Shown piece by piece: positions 43,112 through 53,059 of a stretch of 64,000 bases of DNA (positions are counted from its first letter, which is position 1; every line of letters starts with the position of its first letter). The stretch lies in NCBI RefSeq assembly GCF_963678635.1, contig NC_087066.1, forward strand, positions 38,940,223 to 39,004,222, given 5' to 3'. This stretch comes from Symsagittifera roscoffensis (taxonomy: Eukaryota; Xenacoelomorpha; Acoela; Convolutidae). The translations under genes were made by a program, and so were the position numbers. The notes under the pieces were generated by a model. That model was not told where the DNA came from. It saw nothing but the letters and a program-made list of their open reading frames with translations, and searched no databases.

Positions 43112-43800
43112 ATTTTTAGCCTTCATCCGACGATCACCTACAAAAACCACAAAAGACAAATAAAGATCGCAAATTTCATCAAACAGATTTCAACAATTCT
43201 ATTAATCGCATACACTTATAAATTTATAAATTTAATACCAATGCAGTAAATTCATTTCTAAAATTTTCCCCACAAGCAGTAAATCTAATTATGATGAAAA
43301 TTTGTAACTTAAAATTCCCCCATAACTAGCAGTAAATTTCCAAATTCTATGCAGTAAATTAATAAAATGCAAATGCAGTACTAACCTTTTGATATTCTCA
43401 TTTATTCGCACAGAAATTCTATCCACACTCGCACAGCTCGCCCACGAAGAATTGTTTAAAATAATGAATTTCAGTTTCAAGTTTTCACACTCAACAACTC
43501 TAACATATAATAACATGTTTCAAACTTTCCTTTAACCCGGTTGGAAAGGAATCATATACTAAACAAAACTAACCAACGCAGCTTACTAAATACCACAAAT
43601 CATAGAATAACAGCATGACTAAGAAAAGGAAACCAACGGTACCCAAACCGGATTAACCCAGTTTAAAACTGGATAATTTATTCTTTTGAAGACTATTATA
43701 AAGTCTAAGAAAGAAATAATAAAACACAAAAAAGTCGAAAGACAAACCCATACCACGAACAATTTGCTTTTTGGAAAAAGGACATAACCAACAAGACATA
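43112..43800 (+). other. 3' non-coding part of the retroelement
   Basis: No ORF. A motif gcagtaaatt recurs five or six times (43244, 43276, 43329, 43352 and nearby). Purine runs aagaaaaggaaa (43621-43632) and ggaaaaagga (43776-43785) are polypurine-tract candidates. I could not match this stretch to the 5' LTR. Confidence 0.45.
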
Positions 43801-44000
43801 NNNNNNNNNNNNNNNNNNNNNNNNNNNNNNNNNNNNNNNNNNNNNNNNNNNNNNNNNNNNNNNNNNNNNNNNNNNNNNNNNNNNNNNNNNNNNNNNNNNN
43901 NNNNNNNNNNNNNNNNNNNNNNNNNNNNNNNNNNNNNNNNNNNNNNNNNNNNNNNNNNNNNNNNNNNNNNNNNNNNNNNNNNNNNNNNNNNNNNNNNNNN
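43801..44000. other. Assembly gap, 200 N
   Basis: Exactly 200 unknown bases, which looks like a placeholder rather than a measured length. The 3' LTR and the right insertion junction of the retroelement are expected here. Confidence 0.95.
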
Positions 44001-44079
44001 ATTTGGAACACATCTTACAGTAGTTCTGTGAATGCCAAATCTGAAAACACTAGCAGATTTCTTTCTATTTCTTTTTCAG

Positions 44080-44262
44080 ATGAAAAACTCGAAGAGTGGG
44101 AGCAAGACATCTGGTAGCTCGAAGGGTTCTGGTATGGACTCGGAGGCCACATCTACAACGTCTAGTAAGACCTCGAAGGGATCCAGCATCAAGAACAAAC
44201 TGTCGTCAGCAGCCAGCTCACTAAGCAAGAAACTCAGCAGCAAAAAGAGCAGCAACATCTAG
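44080..44262 (+). CDS. Ser/Lys-rich C-terminal exon of a host gene, tentative
   Basis: A pyrimidine-rich acceptor (tctatttctttttcag) ends at 44079. The following frame starts MKNSKSGSKTSGSSKGSG and ends KKLSSKKSSNI at TAG 44260-44262, with GC-rich codons (aag, agc, tcg, ctg) unlike the AT-rich surroundings. The exon at 22937 ends in phase 1. Joining it directly here would instead give DEKLEEWEQDIW and a stop, so if both belong to one gene and the Ser/Lys frame is real, another exon is missing, perhaps in the gap. The family is unknown. Confidence 0.45.
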   Translation: MKNSKSGSKTSGSSKGSGMDSEATSTTSSKTSKGSSIKNKLSSAASSLSKKLSSKKSSNI

Positions 44263-44864
44263 ACGTGCTTAACATCCGAAAGAGACAAAAACGAACAAAA
44301 ATGGGAGGCGGAATGTTAACCAAGATGGAATATTATCAGTTTTGAAAAGTATAGTCAAATTAAAATACTTCAATATACTTCGGAACTTTTAGAGTAAATT
44401 GAAAAAGAGCTGTAGAAATTTCGAGACCTTGTGGGACTATGGCAAATAGTTTCTTTATTCAAAATTTATTCTGTTCTGCAATTTAAGATATTTTTGTTTG
44501 GACTTCCAAAGAAAGTGCGGAATATAATGCTCGAGGTGATTTTTATGTTCCGCCAATTTTCATTTTTTAACTAAGCGTTTTTGACAGAAACGTTTTATAG
44601 CATATGAATGATATTGTTAACTGGAGGTGAAATATAAAAGCAATATTTCCCCACGGCTCAACTTTTTGCGTTCTGATAATATGTGCAAGCGGTGGAATAA
44701 TGCGTTTCAAACTGAGTTGAGGCAAGATTTTTGGTCTTTTTGTCAGAAAGTTTTGTTAGAGGCTCTTATACATCTCGTCGTACTTCATTATAGCATGTGG
44801 CTGAACAATTCTTTCTTGTTTTTGATTATTTTGTCAATTATTTTGTCAATTTGTCAGCTGTTAT

Positions 44865-45373
44865 TGTTCCGACTTTCGATACGAAAGTAACGGAATATTT
44901 GTGCTCGGGGTGGGTTTTTTTTTTCTTCAGACAAATTTCGACTTTTTAACTAGCCATTTTTGACGGAATTTTCTTATACCATTCGAAAGCTATTGGTGTC
45001 CTGAGCTTAAATTTGAAAAGATATTTCACCTGTGATCATTTTTCGTGAAGTTATGAGGGTTTAAAGATTGCCATTTTGGCCATTTTGACCAATTTGGGAC
45101 AATTAAGGCGCGATATAATTCGCGCTATTAACGCGTAAGCGGAGATTTAATCCGTCTTAGAAATCGTTCCAAATTAGTTGGAAGAAGCTTATTTGCCATA
45201 ATTGATTCGTTACAAGGAGCGAAATCTATCCTTTTGTACTTTAAATGGCGTGTGGGGGGATGATTTTCATAAAAAAATTTTAAATTTTAGAATTTTTTTT
45301 TTCATTTTTATTACGTTTTATTAAACATTAAAAGGCAGTCGGAACATTCAGGGCTTCGCCCTGATACGAGCAG
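44865..45373 (+). mobile_element. Helentron-like element, short complete form (509 bp)
   Basis: Left end TGTTCCG-ACTTTCG-ATA-CGAAAGT-AA-CGGAA folds into a long hairpin. The body shares gcggagatttaatccgtctt with 19082-20663 but lacks both minisatellites. The right subterminal AGTCGGAACA is the exact inverse of the left TGTTCCGACT. The terminal hairpin CAGGGC TTC GCCCTG is at 45349-45363, then ATACGAGCAG. This is the best-preserved copy and defines both ends. Confidence 0.75.
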
Positions 45374-45394
45374 TCTTGTTTTAAATTAGCGTTT

Positions 45395-45443
45395 AAATGC
45401 AGTTGGAACATTCAGGGACTAGCCCTTACGTACGATCGATCAG
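45395..45443 (+). mobile_element. Helentron-like 3' end fragment
   Basis: AAATGCAGTTGGAACATTCA followed by a degraded hairpin and GATCAGTCTTG. A second, truncated right end lies immediately behind the complete one, as if end replication or tandem insertion had occurred. Confidence 0.6.
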
Positions 45444-45651
45444 TCTTGTGTACCTGATTCTGTTTAATATTCTATGGTCAAAGCTCTCCATGGAATTCTT
45501 AAAACTGCATTTTTAAACTGTTTTTTTTTTGAAAATCTTGTACGGAAACTCTCAAGAAAGGTAACTCGCTGAAACAGACACCTCGTAACAAAAAACAGGT
45601 CGCCAAAGAAGACAAGCGCTTTGATCTTTTTAGTTACCAAACATGAAAAGA

Positions 45652-46087
45652 CTGCTCGTATATCAAGGCGAAGCCTTGGAGGTTGTTGCGACTGCACTTT
45701 AAAGCAAAATTGTTTTAAAAAAATTTGAACTTTTCAATTCAATTTAAAATTGTGTAACCGTGATATGTACAAAGGGACGACTTTAGCGTCTCGTATCCTA
45801 ATAAAATGACCAATTATGTTAAATGTTAAATGAACTTTATTTAAATTGACGCTTACACGTTTCTAAGGATGCAACAATATCGCGTAAATTATCCCAAAGT
45901 GGCCAAGAACCGAGTTTGAAACCCCCATAACTATATGAATTACCTTTCGCTTTTAAACTCGGAGAACAATATCTTTCGAATGCTACAAAAAATTCTGTTA
46001 AAAGCGCTTATTTAGAAGTCAAAAGTTGACTGAATAAAGACCAACACAAAAAAAAGTTCCGTTACCTTTTTTGAAAGCCGCGACAAC
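45652..46087 (-). mobile_element. Helentron-like element, variant ends, minus strand
   Basis: Minus-strand left end TTGTCGCGGCTTTC with ggtaacggaac; right end GTCGCAACAACCTCC, then hairpin CAAGGC TTC GCCTTG and ATACGAGCAG. Both subterminal repeats changed together relative to the main family (TTCCGAC to TCGCGGC; GTCGGAA to GTCGCAA). Confidence 0.65.
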
Positions 46088-46452
46088 GATCAAAGTGGAA
46101 GCTAGCGGTCGGTTTTCGCTAACGTAGGCTGCTTTTGAAACTCTTTTAGATTAAGGTTCCGAATTAAGACTTTTTTACTCATTTAAACTGGTGTTACTAT
46201 CTGATCGCCAAGAGCCATCAATATTATAAATTTTGTTGCGCTTTTAAGACACTTACGGATGAGAAGTGTGTGTTGGTTAGAGTATAATTTTCCCTCGTGA
46301 TTTCTTACCCCGAAAATTTTCTGTTTGGCATTGACAGTGCAATCAAAGTAACTCTTTGCTTTTTGCCTCTTAGACTAACTTCTGGCGTGTTTTGTGATTG
46401 AATTATTGATTTTTTTCGTGTTGAAGCAAAAATGAAAACAAACAAAATGGGT

Positions 46453-47000
46453 CTGCTTGTATCAAGACGACGTCTTGAATGCTCCGACTCCCCTTTCACA
46501 TCCACCAAGTTTTGTTTGGTTTTTAAAAAGTGAAAATTTTAGAACAAAATAATTTTTTTTGTAAAAATATTATTTTTTAAAGCATCGCCCCCACAGACTA
46601 TATGGTAAAAAAAATCTATAATTAGCGCACAGTTACGTGTTAATCAGAACAGCGCGCATGCCTAAGTTCAATTTGCAACAATTACGGAGCAGGATTAATT
46701 AGCCCTTCGCGCGTTGATAGCCCGAGTACTTCGCGTGTAAATTATCAATAATAGGCAAAGTTACAATTTCAAACTTCATAACCTACCAAAAAATATCACT
46801 GGTTATTTCAGATGCTATCAAAATGTTCTCCAAAATGGCTTATTAAAGCGTCAAAAACTGCGTGGAGACCAGAAATGATATTAAAAAATCTCCTCATTAA
46901 CAACTAAGTTTAACATCAAAAATCCTGTGGAAGCTATCTGATTAATAGCGCATCAAAAAATTTTCATGCCTTTGCATGCATCTCGTTTCACGTATAGATA
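46453..47000 (-). mobile_element. Helentron-like element, diverged, minus strand
   Basis: The 3' hairpin on the + strand reads CTGCTTGTATCAAGAC GAC GTCTTGAATGCTCCGACT (46453-46489). Body motifs (taatagcccg, gcgcgttgatag, cataac, aaatatcac) follow in the expected reverse order. The left end was not located; the stated boundary is approximate. Confidence 0.5.
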
Positions 47001-47247
47001 GTGTTGGTATTCAAATGACAAACAAGGGGAAAAGAATTGTCTGAATGCGTTTTGTCTCCCTTCATACATTAGCTCAGAAAAAAAATGAATTTGAGGGCAT
47101 TCAAAAAAAAGAAATCAAAAGCAAAAACATGATAAATCAAGGATAATTGTTTGGAAGTTATAGGAAATGTTAAAAGTCACTCCAAATTATTCAAAGTTGG
47201 TGAGTTTTAACATTTTCTTTAACTGAAATCTAAGGAAAAAGTACAAA

Positions 47248-47417
47248 ACATAATTTCAACTGAAACAAAATTTTAAGTTTCGACATGAAACGAAATTTTA
47301 AGTTTTGACCATCTATTTTCCAGGCTTCTGGCTAACTGCTTTGGTTTTTGGAAAAAAAAACATGAGAAAAAACAGTCTTTGATTTCAAAACTTAAAGTTT
47401 TAGTTCAGTTGAAATTT
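47248..47417. repeat. ~30-bp inverted repeat, MITE remnant candidate
   Basis: aatttcaactgaaacaaaat at 47251 is mirrored by an inverted counterpart ending ...ttcagttgaaattt at about 47388-47417. The arms continue with ttttaagttt. No ORF is inside. Confidence 0.4.
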
Positions 47418-47867
47418 TTTTTTGCTCTTTTTTTTGAGGCTCATAACTTTACTCACTGAAATTAAACAAAGAGAAATTTCAAGTCTAAACAAATATTATA
47501 GTTAACTACAGCAAATAATAACAAGATTCCAAAATTTTCCCTAAAAAAGGTTTGGATTTCAGAATAAAAGTTAGAAAATGTTCTACGTCATTTCTTTCTT
47601 TTGAAGTAATATTAGTTTCGTACAATTTTTCTTTCAAGTTATTTGAGTCTCTGAGTTAGGAAAATTCCTAAAACATCGAGACCACGATGGATTGATTCGA
47701 TTTGTAACTGCAATGAAAAAACAGCTCAGACGAAGGCAGATCACTAAATGGTTAAATGAGGTTATAATAAGCTGACACACGTGTTACAGAACATTCTATT
47801 CTATCAGAGAAAATACTTCAGATAGCATAACTCTACCTCAAAGTTGTAAAAAAAATATGTAAAAAAA

Positions 47868-48792
47868 CTGCTCATATTAGGGCAAAGCCCTGAATGTTCC
47901 GACTGCCTTGTTAGATCTATAGATCAGTAATAACAAGAGAAAATTTTTGCGCGTTTATTGTCCCAAATCGGCCTACAGGGCAATCACTAAAGGCCCAAAG
48001 TGTTACAAAAATTATCACAAGTGAAATGTATAATTTCTCGATTTCTGATCAGTATGTATCAGAACTGGGTCTACGGCACACAAACGATATGTCAAACATC
48101 TGCTAGTTACACAAGCAAAGGCTTGTTTTATAGTATGAACTACCTTTTTTTCAACCTAAGTCGCAAAAATTGTTGCGACGCAAAAATTGTTGCGACAAAA
48201 TTTGTTCATTTTGATCAATAAGCAACTTATAAGTACAGCCAAGGCTAAGGATATTAACAGTGACTATTATTTTACAAATAGAACTTTAGCTTCAAGGTAT
48301 CATGCATCTGTAGCGTAGAGGTAGCGAAGGAGAACCGCAGCAAAATAAAATAACCGCAACAAGGAGAACCGCAACAAAATAAATAGAACCTCAACAAAAA
48401 ATGATTTGTAAAAACCATCCTCCCACACGCTATCTGAAGTACAAAGTGATAGATTTTGCTACTAGTAACAAATCAATTGTGGCAGATAAACTTCCTTCAA
48501 CCAATTTGGAACAATTTCTAAGACGAAACAAATCTCCTCGCTTACGCGTTAATTGCGCGAAAATTATTGCGCGTTTCTTGTCCCAATTTGGCCTAAAGGG
48601 CCATCATTAAAGGCCCAGAGCTTAACAAAAATTATCACAGGTGAAATTTCATTTGAAAATTAAGCTTAGGATAACAATAATTTTGGAATGAAAAACAAAA
48701 ACTCCGTCGAATGTGGTTAGTTAAAAAGTCAGAAGTTGAAAACCACCCCGAGCACAAATATTACGTTATTTTCGTCACAAAAGTCTGAACAA
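47868..48792 (-). mobile_element. Helentron-like element, minus strand (925 bp)
   Basis: On the + strand it starts CTGCTCATATTAGGGC AAA GCCCTGAATGTTCCGACTGC and ends gtctgaacaataa. The reverse complement gives the family left end with aataacgtaatatttgtgc and the body with ttaacgcgtaagcg. It contains an internal block (48034-48215) related to sequence outside it at 49004-49205, and a short repeat ggagaaccgcaacaaaataa. Confidence 0.7.
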
Positions 48793-49205
48793 TAATTGAT
48801 TCATTCCAACTACAGGAAGGCCAATTTGTTAAAAATTTGGACGAAAGCTTTTGAGATAATGCCAACTAATAGTAATGCGACAAATTTCTGAAAGCACAAA
48901 CCTAATCAAATAAAGATATTATGCGACAAAATGCATTTCTGTTCTTATAACGGGGGAGAGGTTCGGTACAGGGTAGCATAGAGGAGAAATAATTAACAAT
49001 GTCCTCGATCTCTGATCAATATGTATCAAAACTGGGTCTAGAGCACACATCCGGTATGTCACTAACTACTGCTAATTACACAGGCAAAAGCTTCTGTTAT
49101 AGTATGAACCACCTTTTTTCCAACCTAACTCGTAAATATTGTTGAGACGCAAATATTGTTGCGACGCAAATATTGTTGAGACAAATGTTGTTCATTTTGA
49201 TCAAT
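48034..49205. repeat. Diverged ~190-bp repeat pair ending in GACGCAAATATTGTTG units
   Basis: 48034-48215 and 49004-49205 align at roughly 80% by eye (tctgatcagtatgtatcaga versus tctgatcaatatgtatcaaa). Both end in 17-19-bp tandem units (gacgcaaaaattgttgc / gacgcaaatattgttga). The pair recurs in copy B. Confidence 0.65.
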
Positions 49206-50749
49206 GATCAGCAAGAGGGTTTGAACCTGGGCAGGGTCGGATGTTTTTAATGAACTTTTTCGTATTCTAGTTAAAATGCGTATATCTTTCGTATCCTAGT
49301 TCGCTTTATAAACTGAGGCATGTTAGTTGGTAAATTTTTTTAAATTCAAATTGACTGGTACTGCGTCATAATTGGCTTGCGTCACTTAGCAATCATGTAG
49401 ATTCATAAGTGGCGTGCGTCATTTGAGAAATTTTGCAGATTCAAAGTTTTACTCATTCAGTTTTTCTCAGAAGCGTTATTGGTCATATTTTTGCTTGTGT
49501 ATACGACGTGCAACTTCGCCTCTGTGTTCAAACATCCTAAATTGTATCATAATGATTTAATAATATGCCGTAAGAATTTTAAAATTAAGACATAGTTCAT
49601 TTGTCCGATCCCATTTTAGCCTATTCTTGCTTCAAGGTCGTCGGAAGCTACGCTACGCGCGCGTCGCCGCTTCGAGGCAATAACCGGCTCTAGTTTTAAT
49701 ATAGAATCCTACTTTTTCTTGGTAAGCTTGTAACACTTTGGCGCGATCGCGGCGATCCGTCTACTTTCTACTACTACAGCATCTGTTAAGCGAACGGTAA
49801 AAATTAGAACTTTGCCCTAATTTTGAATAAAGTTGTTTTTTTTTTGAATTTTTTCATCATTTTTTGTTGGTTTTTCGGATGTTTGACGTATCGGTTGTTC
49901 ACACAGTACCCATCAAAACCAAACGGCTAGTCTACACGCAGCTCCTTGACTGACCTTAATTTTTGTTTTGTTTTGTTTCATTAAATGACTCTGACCGATG
50001 ATCTCTATTATGACTTAGTGTTTTGTACTTGTGTTTGAAACATTCTCTCTCTTTTTTGTTAAAAAAAATCAGGCTTTTCCTTCGTAGAGCAAAATACCAT
50101 AAACTATGCTCAATTTTTTAGGGTTTTTTCAATGTGTATAAAAAACTTGTAAATCGAAATTTGGATTTTTCATTATAGGCGATGAAAACACTAATCAAGT
50201 AAATTAGTTAGTCTAAGCAAAAAAGCTGCTGAAAGAAAGTTTTCAACTAAGCAGATATCCGCAGAGGTTATAAAATTAATTTTTCTACGCACGACAGGGG
50301 ATGCCGATTGATTTTTCTATTAAATTTAACCTTGAAGTAAATAAATGAACTCGCTAGTCAAACTTTTACGTCTCAAAAATTTTTGCAAACCTCTTTCTCA
50401 AACTTCTGTCAACAATTCGAAGTTTTGAATTCTAAGTGAAAGTAAGATTAATCTCCCGAATAGATTATGAAGCACTAGTTTTTTTTTCACGTAAATTTTA
50501 GGTTTTAACTTGACTTTTAAATCAAAGGTTGATAATACTTTTTAGTTTAATGAAGCCATGAAATTGTGTTCTGGAAGCATAATCATAAATTCGTAGTCTA
50601 AGATCCAAAAGAATTGTAGTTCCTGCGAATCGCAGCGGAGCTATCAGTAGGCCTTAACAGTCTATTTGTATTATCTCCCCACATTCCAGACAGTGTTATT
50701 TTGCTGAGCGAAGCTGTTTTTTGCCACTCAAGGCCGTTTTTTTTCGTCT

Positions 50750-50923
50750 AGAACTTTTACGTGGTACCACTATTGCAGCCAAATTTGGTCAGGTTGTGGT
50801 AGACCTAAAGCTGGAGGTCAAGTGAGAGCTTGTCCTCACACACTATCATTGCTATGGCATGGGATCGAATACACGATCTGACGATTTCAAAGTGAACGCC
50901 TTACCACTGTGCTAAGTGCCTCC
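50750..50923 (-). mobile_element. tRNA-derived SINE
   Basis: On the minus strand the head GGAGGCACTTAGCACAGTGG then TAAGGCG contains an A box (TAGCACAGTGG). About 40 bases on, GTATTCGATCCC is a near-consensus B box. Partial acceptor pairing (GGCA/TGCC) remains. The body has ctccagctttaggtctacca and the tail a run of A. The tRNA identity is unclear (a possible TGA anticodon in ctttgaaat). Confidence 0.65.
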
Positions 50924-51363
50924 TGAATTGTTTATTAACGGTCTAATTTAGTTGCAATTAAATACTGAATTAAGTCGGAACTTTCTGTGAAACGGCTACT
51001 CCTTTATGAAAACGTTTAACAGGGTTCTATGATAACGTTACAGGGTTCTGTGATAACAGGGTTCTTGAAAACGTTAACGTTTAACCGACTTCTATGATAC
51101 TTGCTAATTGTTCCGGCTTAGAAATTTTGCCGGTTTCATTGTGGTGCTACGGTGCTTGCAAAGTGAGCTCTTGTAATTAAGTCATAACTTACTATGAGGA
51201 TGAGCGCTGGTTATGTGCGCTCTTCGTCATTCTAAATAATTATTTTTTGGATAAGGCCTCCGAGATGGTTGACTAAAATATTCGAAGCAGGAACGAGAGC
51301 AAGCAAACTGATCCAAAAACTAGAGGCAAATTTCATCATGACATATTCGATAGTGTGGCGTGT

Positions 51364-51420
51364 CTGTGAGTATGTGTGTGTGCGTATGTGTGCATGGTTG
51401 TGTATATGTGCGTGTGTGTG

Positions 51421-51457
<37 letters not shown>

Positions 51458-51460
51458 ATT
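51364..51460. repeat. GT microsatellite
   Basis: An impure then pure (GT)n tract. The pure run is shorter here than in copy B (about 58742-58788), a typical slippage difference. The open frames across it (poly Cys-Val or His-Thr) are artefacts. Confidence 0.95.
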
Positions 51461-52856
51461 TGTGTACACTACAGCCTGCGTAACCACTGGAAACTTTGTA
51501 GAAAATTTTTTCGATTGCTTAATTTCAAAAAATATAAGACCAAAACTTCAAAAGAAAACTTAAATACATCCCCTCCCTATTGAAAAAACAAGGAAATTCA
51601 TTGCAAGGTAGAAAAGTTGTATATTTAACCGTTGAATTAGTCCTTTGCAGGAATTTACTAAATACCATTTGGGAGTGCAGTTAACAACATTTATTATAAC
51701 TGCAAAAAAATCACTTTTCTTTGCTAAACAGGATATATTTTTGCCTTTTTTTTCATTTTTGCTAAGCATGATATATTTTTGTGTACTCAATTTTGTGTCT
51801 TTTTAAAAATAGAATTGATCAGCGCATCAGTAGATTTGATGGAAACCATTGACATATTGCTTTCGATAATTACTCGTTAAAATGACTGCAGATTTTCCTC
51901 CCTCTTTTCCGCTTCTGCGGATATTGTCAATAAAACTGCCGGCAAAGGCCAAATAATGATTTGCAGTCCATCATTTTAAATGACCTTTCTTATCTTCCTG
52001 ATGAAGTTTTAATGCACATTCCATTCCATCTTCAGCAAATTATGGCGGGAAATATAGAATTTGGGCTTTTATTTCAAATAACTATGGGCTGTATAGCTGA
52101 ATTCAGTGCAATAAAAGTATAGGTGTCCATGTCAAAATGGCAGGCGTTCAAGAATCCGAAACTCAGATAACCGAAAGTAAACACTGATAGAGTTATTTTT
52201 CACATTTTCTATTGCTTTTACTTTCAGAATGCAAAAGTTATTTCGCTAGTTGCTGTAAAATTGACATTTTTTAGCCAGCTGAAAAAAATGTTGCCAGCTT
52301 GAAAGCATTAACAAAATCTATGGACCGAGAAAATAGTTTTTTCTTCGGGTAATTGTTGGAAGGGCGAAAATGATGAAAAGTTGCCAATAGCGATTATTGA
52401 TTTCTTTCAGAACTAAAAAAAAACGTCACGTGAACAAAAATGAAGGGTGGAAAGAACCCACAGCTAGTCAAACAGAAGCTTGGCAGGTTTAGTGCGGCAG
52501 TGATGAGAAAAGAACATTAATCATTTGCAAAAATACATCATTTTCGGCACTTTTACCCCTGTGAAATGAAGGCAGAAATGACGACGCTTCTTAGTGCACC
52601 GCTAATTAAATTAATAACCCAAATGCGACCGGGTTGTTAAAATAGTCTCCGTGCTTCCAATTTCGCTGCTGGGGAAAATTCAGTCGCTACATTTTTAAAT
52701 CGCAGAAAAAAGATTACCTTGACAATAACTCACGTAATAAAAACGCCACACCGATAGAAGATCAGAAATAGAGAAGAATAATTTGTCAAGCTAATCAGCA
52801 CACCTGATTTGGAAAAATTGCTATAAATTCATATTTCGCAATCAGTTTAGCCAGTT

Positions 52857-52925
52857 TATAATATATGCTTCGGTAGTCGCATCAGTTAGCTGTAAATTAT
52901 GTTCCTATATTGTTATAATCATCAG
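52857..52925 (+). promoter_or_regulatory. TATA plus initiator with a short first-exon candidate
   Basis: TATAATATATG starts at 52857. 27 bases on, GCATCAGTTAGC places TCAGT at initiator distance (A at 52884). An ATG follows at 52899, opening nine codons (MFLYCYNHQ) that end at a strong donor, CATCAG|GTAAGA (52925/52926). A very short first coding exon behind a TATA/Inr core is common for compact animal genes. No downstream exon was found, so the gene itself is unproven. Repeated at 60188-60256. Confidence 0.35.
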
Positions 52926-53059
52926 GTAAGAAATTTTTTTCCACGTATACTTGAATCTTAAGCATATAGACTTGTGAGTTAATTTTTTTTGGTGCTTTAA
53001 AAAAACTTTGATGGATCTAATATTTTGCAGATTTTTTAAGTTTCACTGTTAACTTTAAA

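Larger units (their letters stand above)
26124..43800 (+). mobile_element. Giant endogenous retrovirus-like Ty3/gypsy element
   Basis: About 17.7 kb from the candidate 5' LTR to the assembly gap. The order is LTR, PBS, basic ORF0, Gag, PR, Pol (RT-RNase H-IN), two small membrane ORFs, a Met-less Pro-rich frame, an Env-like ORF, a 601-aa ORF, and an intron. RT carries YLDD, RNase H precedes an integrase with HHCC and D,D(35)E, and the integrase ends in a GPY/F module. This is the Ty3/gypsy order. The sense strand is strikingly A-rich and G-poor throughout the coding region. Most Ty3/gypsy elements are 5-8 kb with one to three ORFs, so this is unusually large and complex. The 3' LTR is not seen and may lie in the N gap. 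The gag TAG and env TAA suggest that this copy may be defective. Confidence 0.9.

Noticed and set aside
43619-44031. Open frames of 86-130 aa across the N run
   Set aside because: They consist mostly of unknown residues and have no evidence.
26124-44070. Direct match between 5' LTR and sequence on either side of the gap
   Set aside because: Looked for shared words between 26124-26544 and 43112-43800 or 44001-44070 and found none beyond chance; the 3' LTR is left unplaced.
51232-51583. His-Thr or Cys-Val rich ORFs (also at 58551-58914)
   Set aside because: They are translations of the GT microsatellite; length changes between copies follow the repeat.
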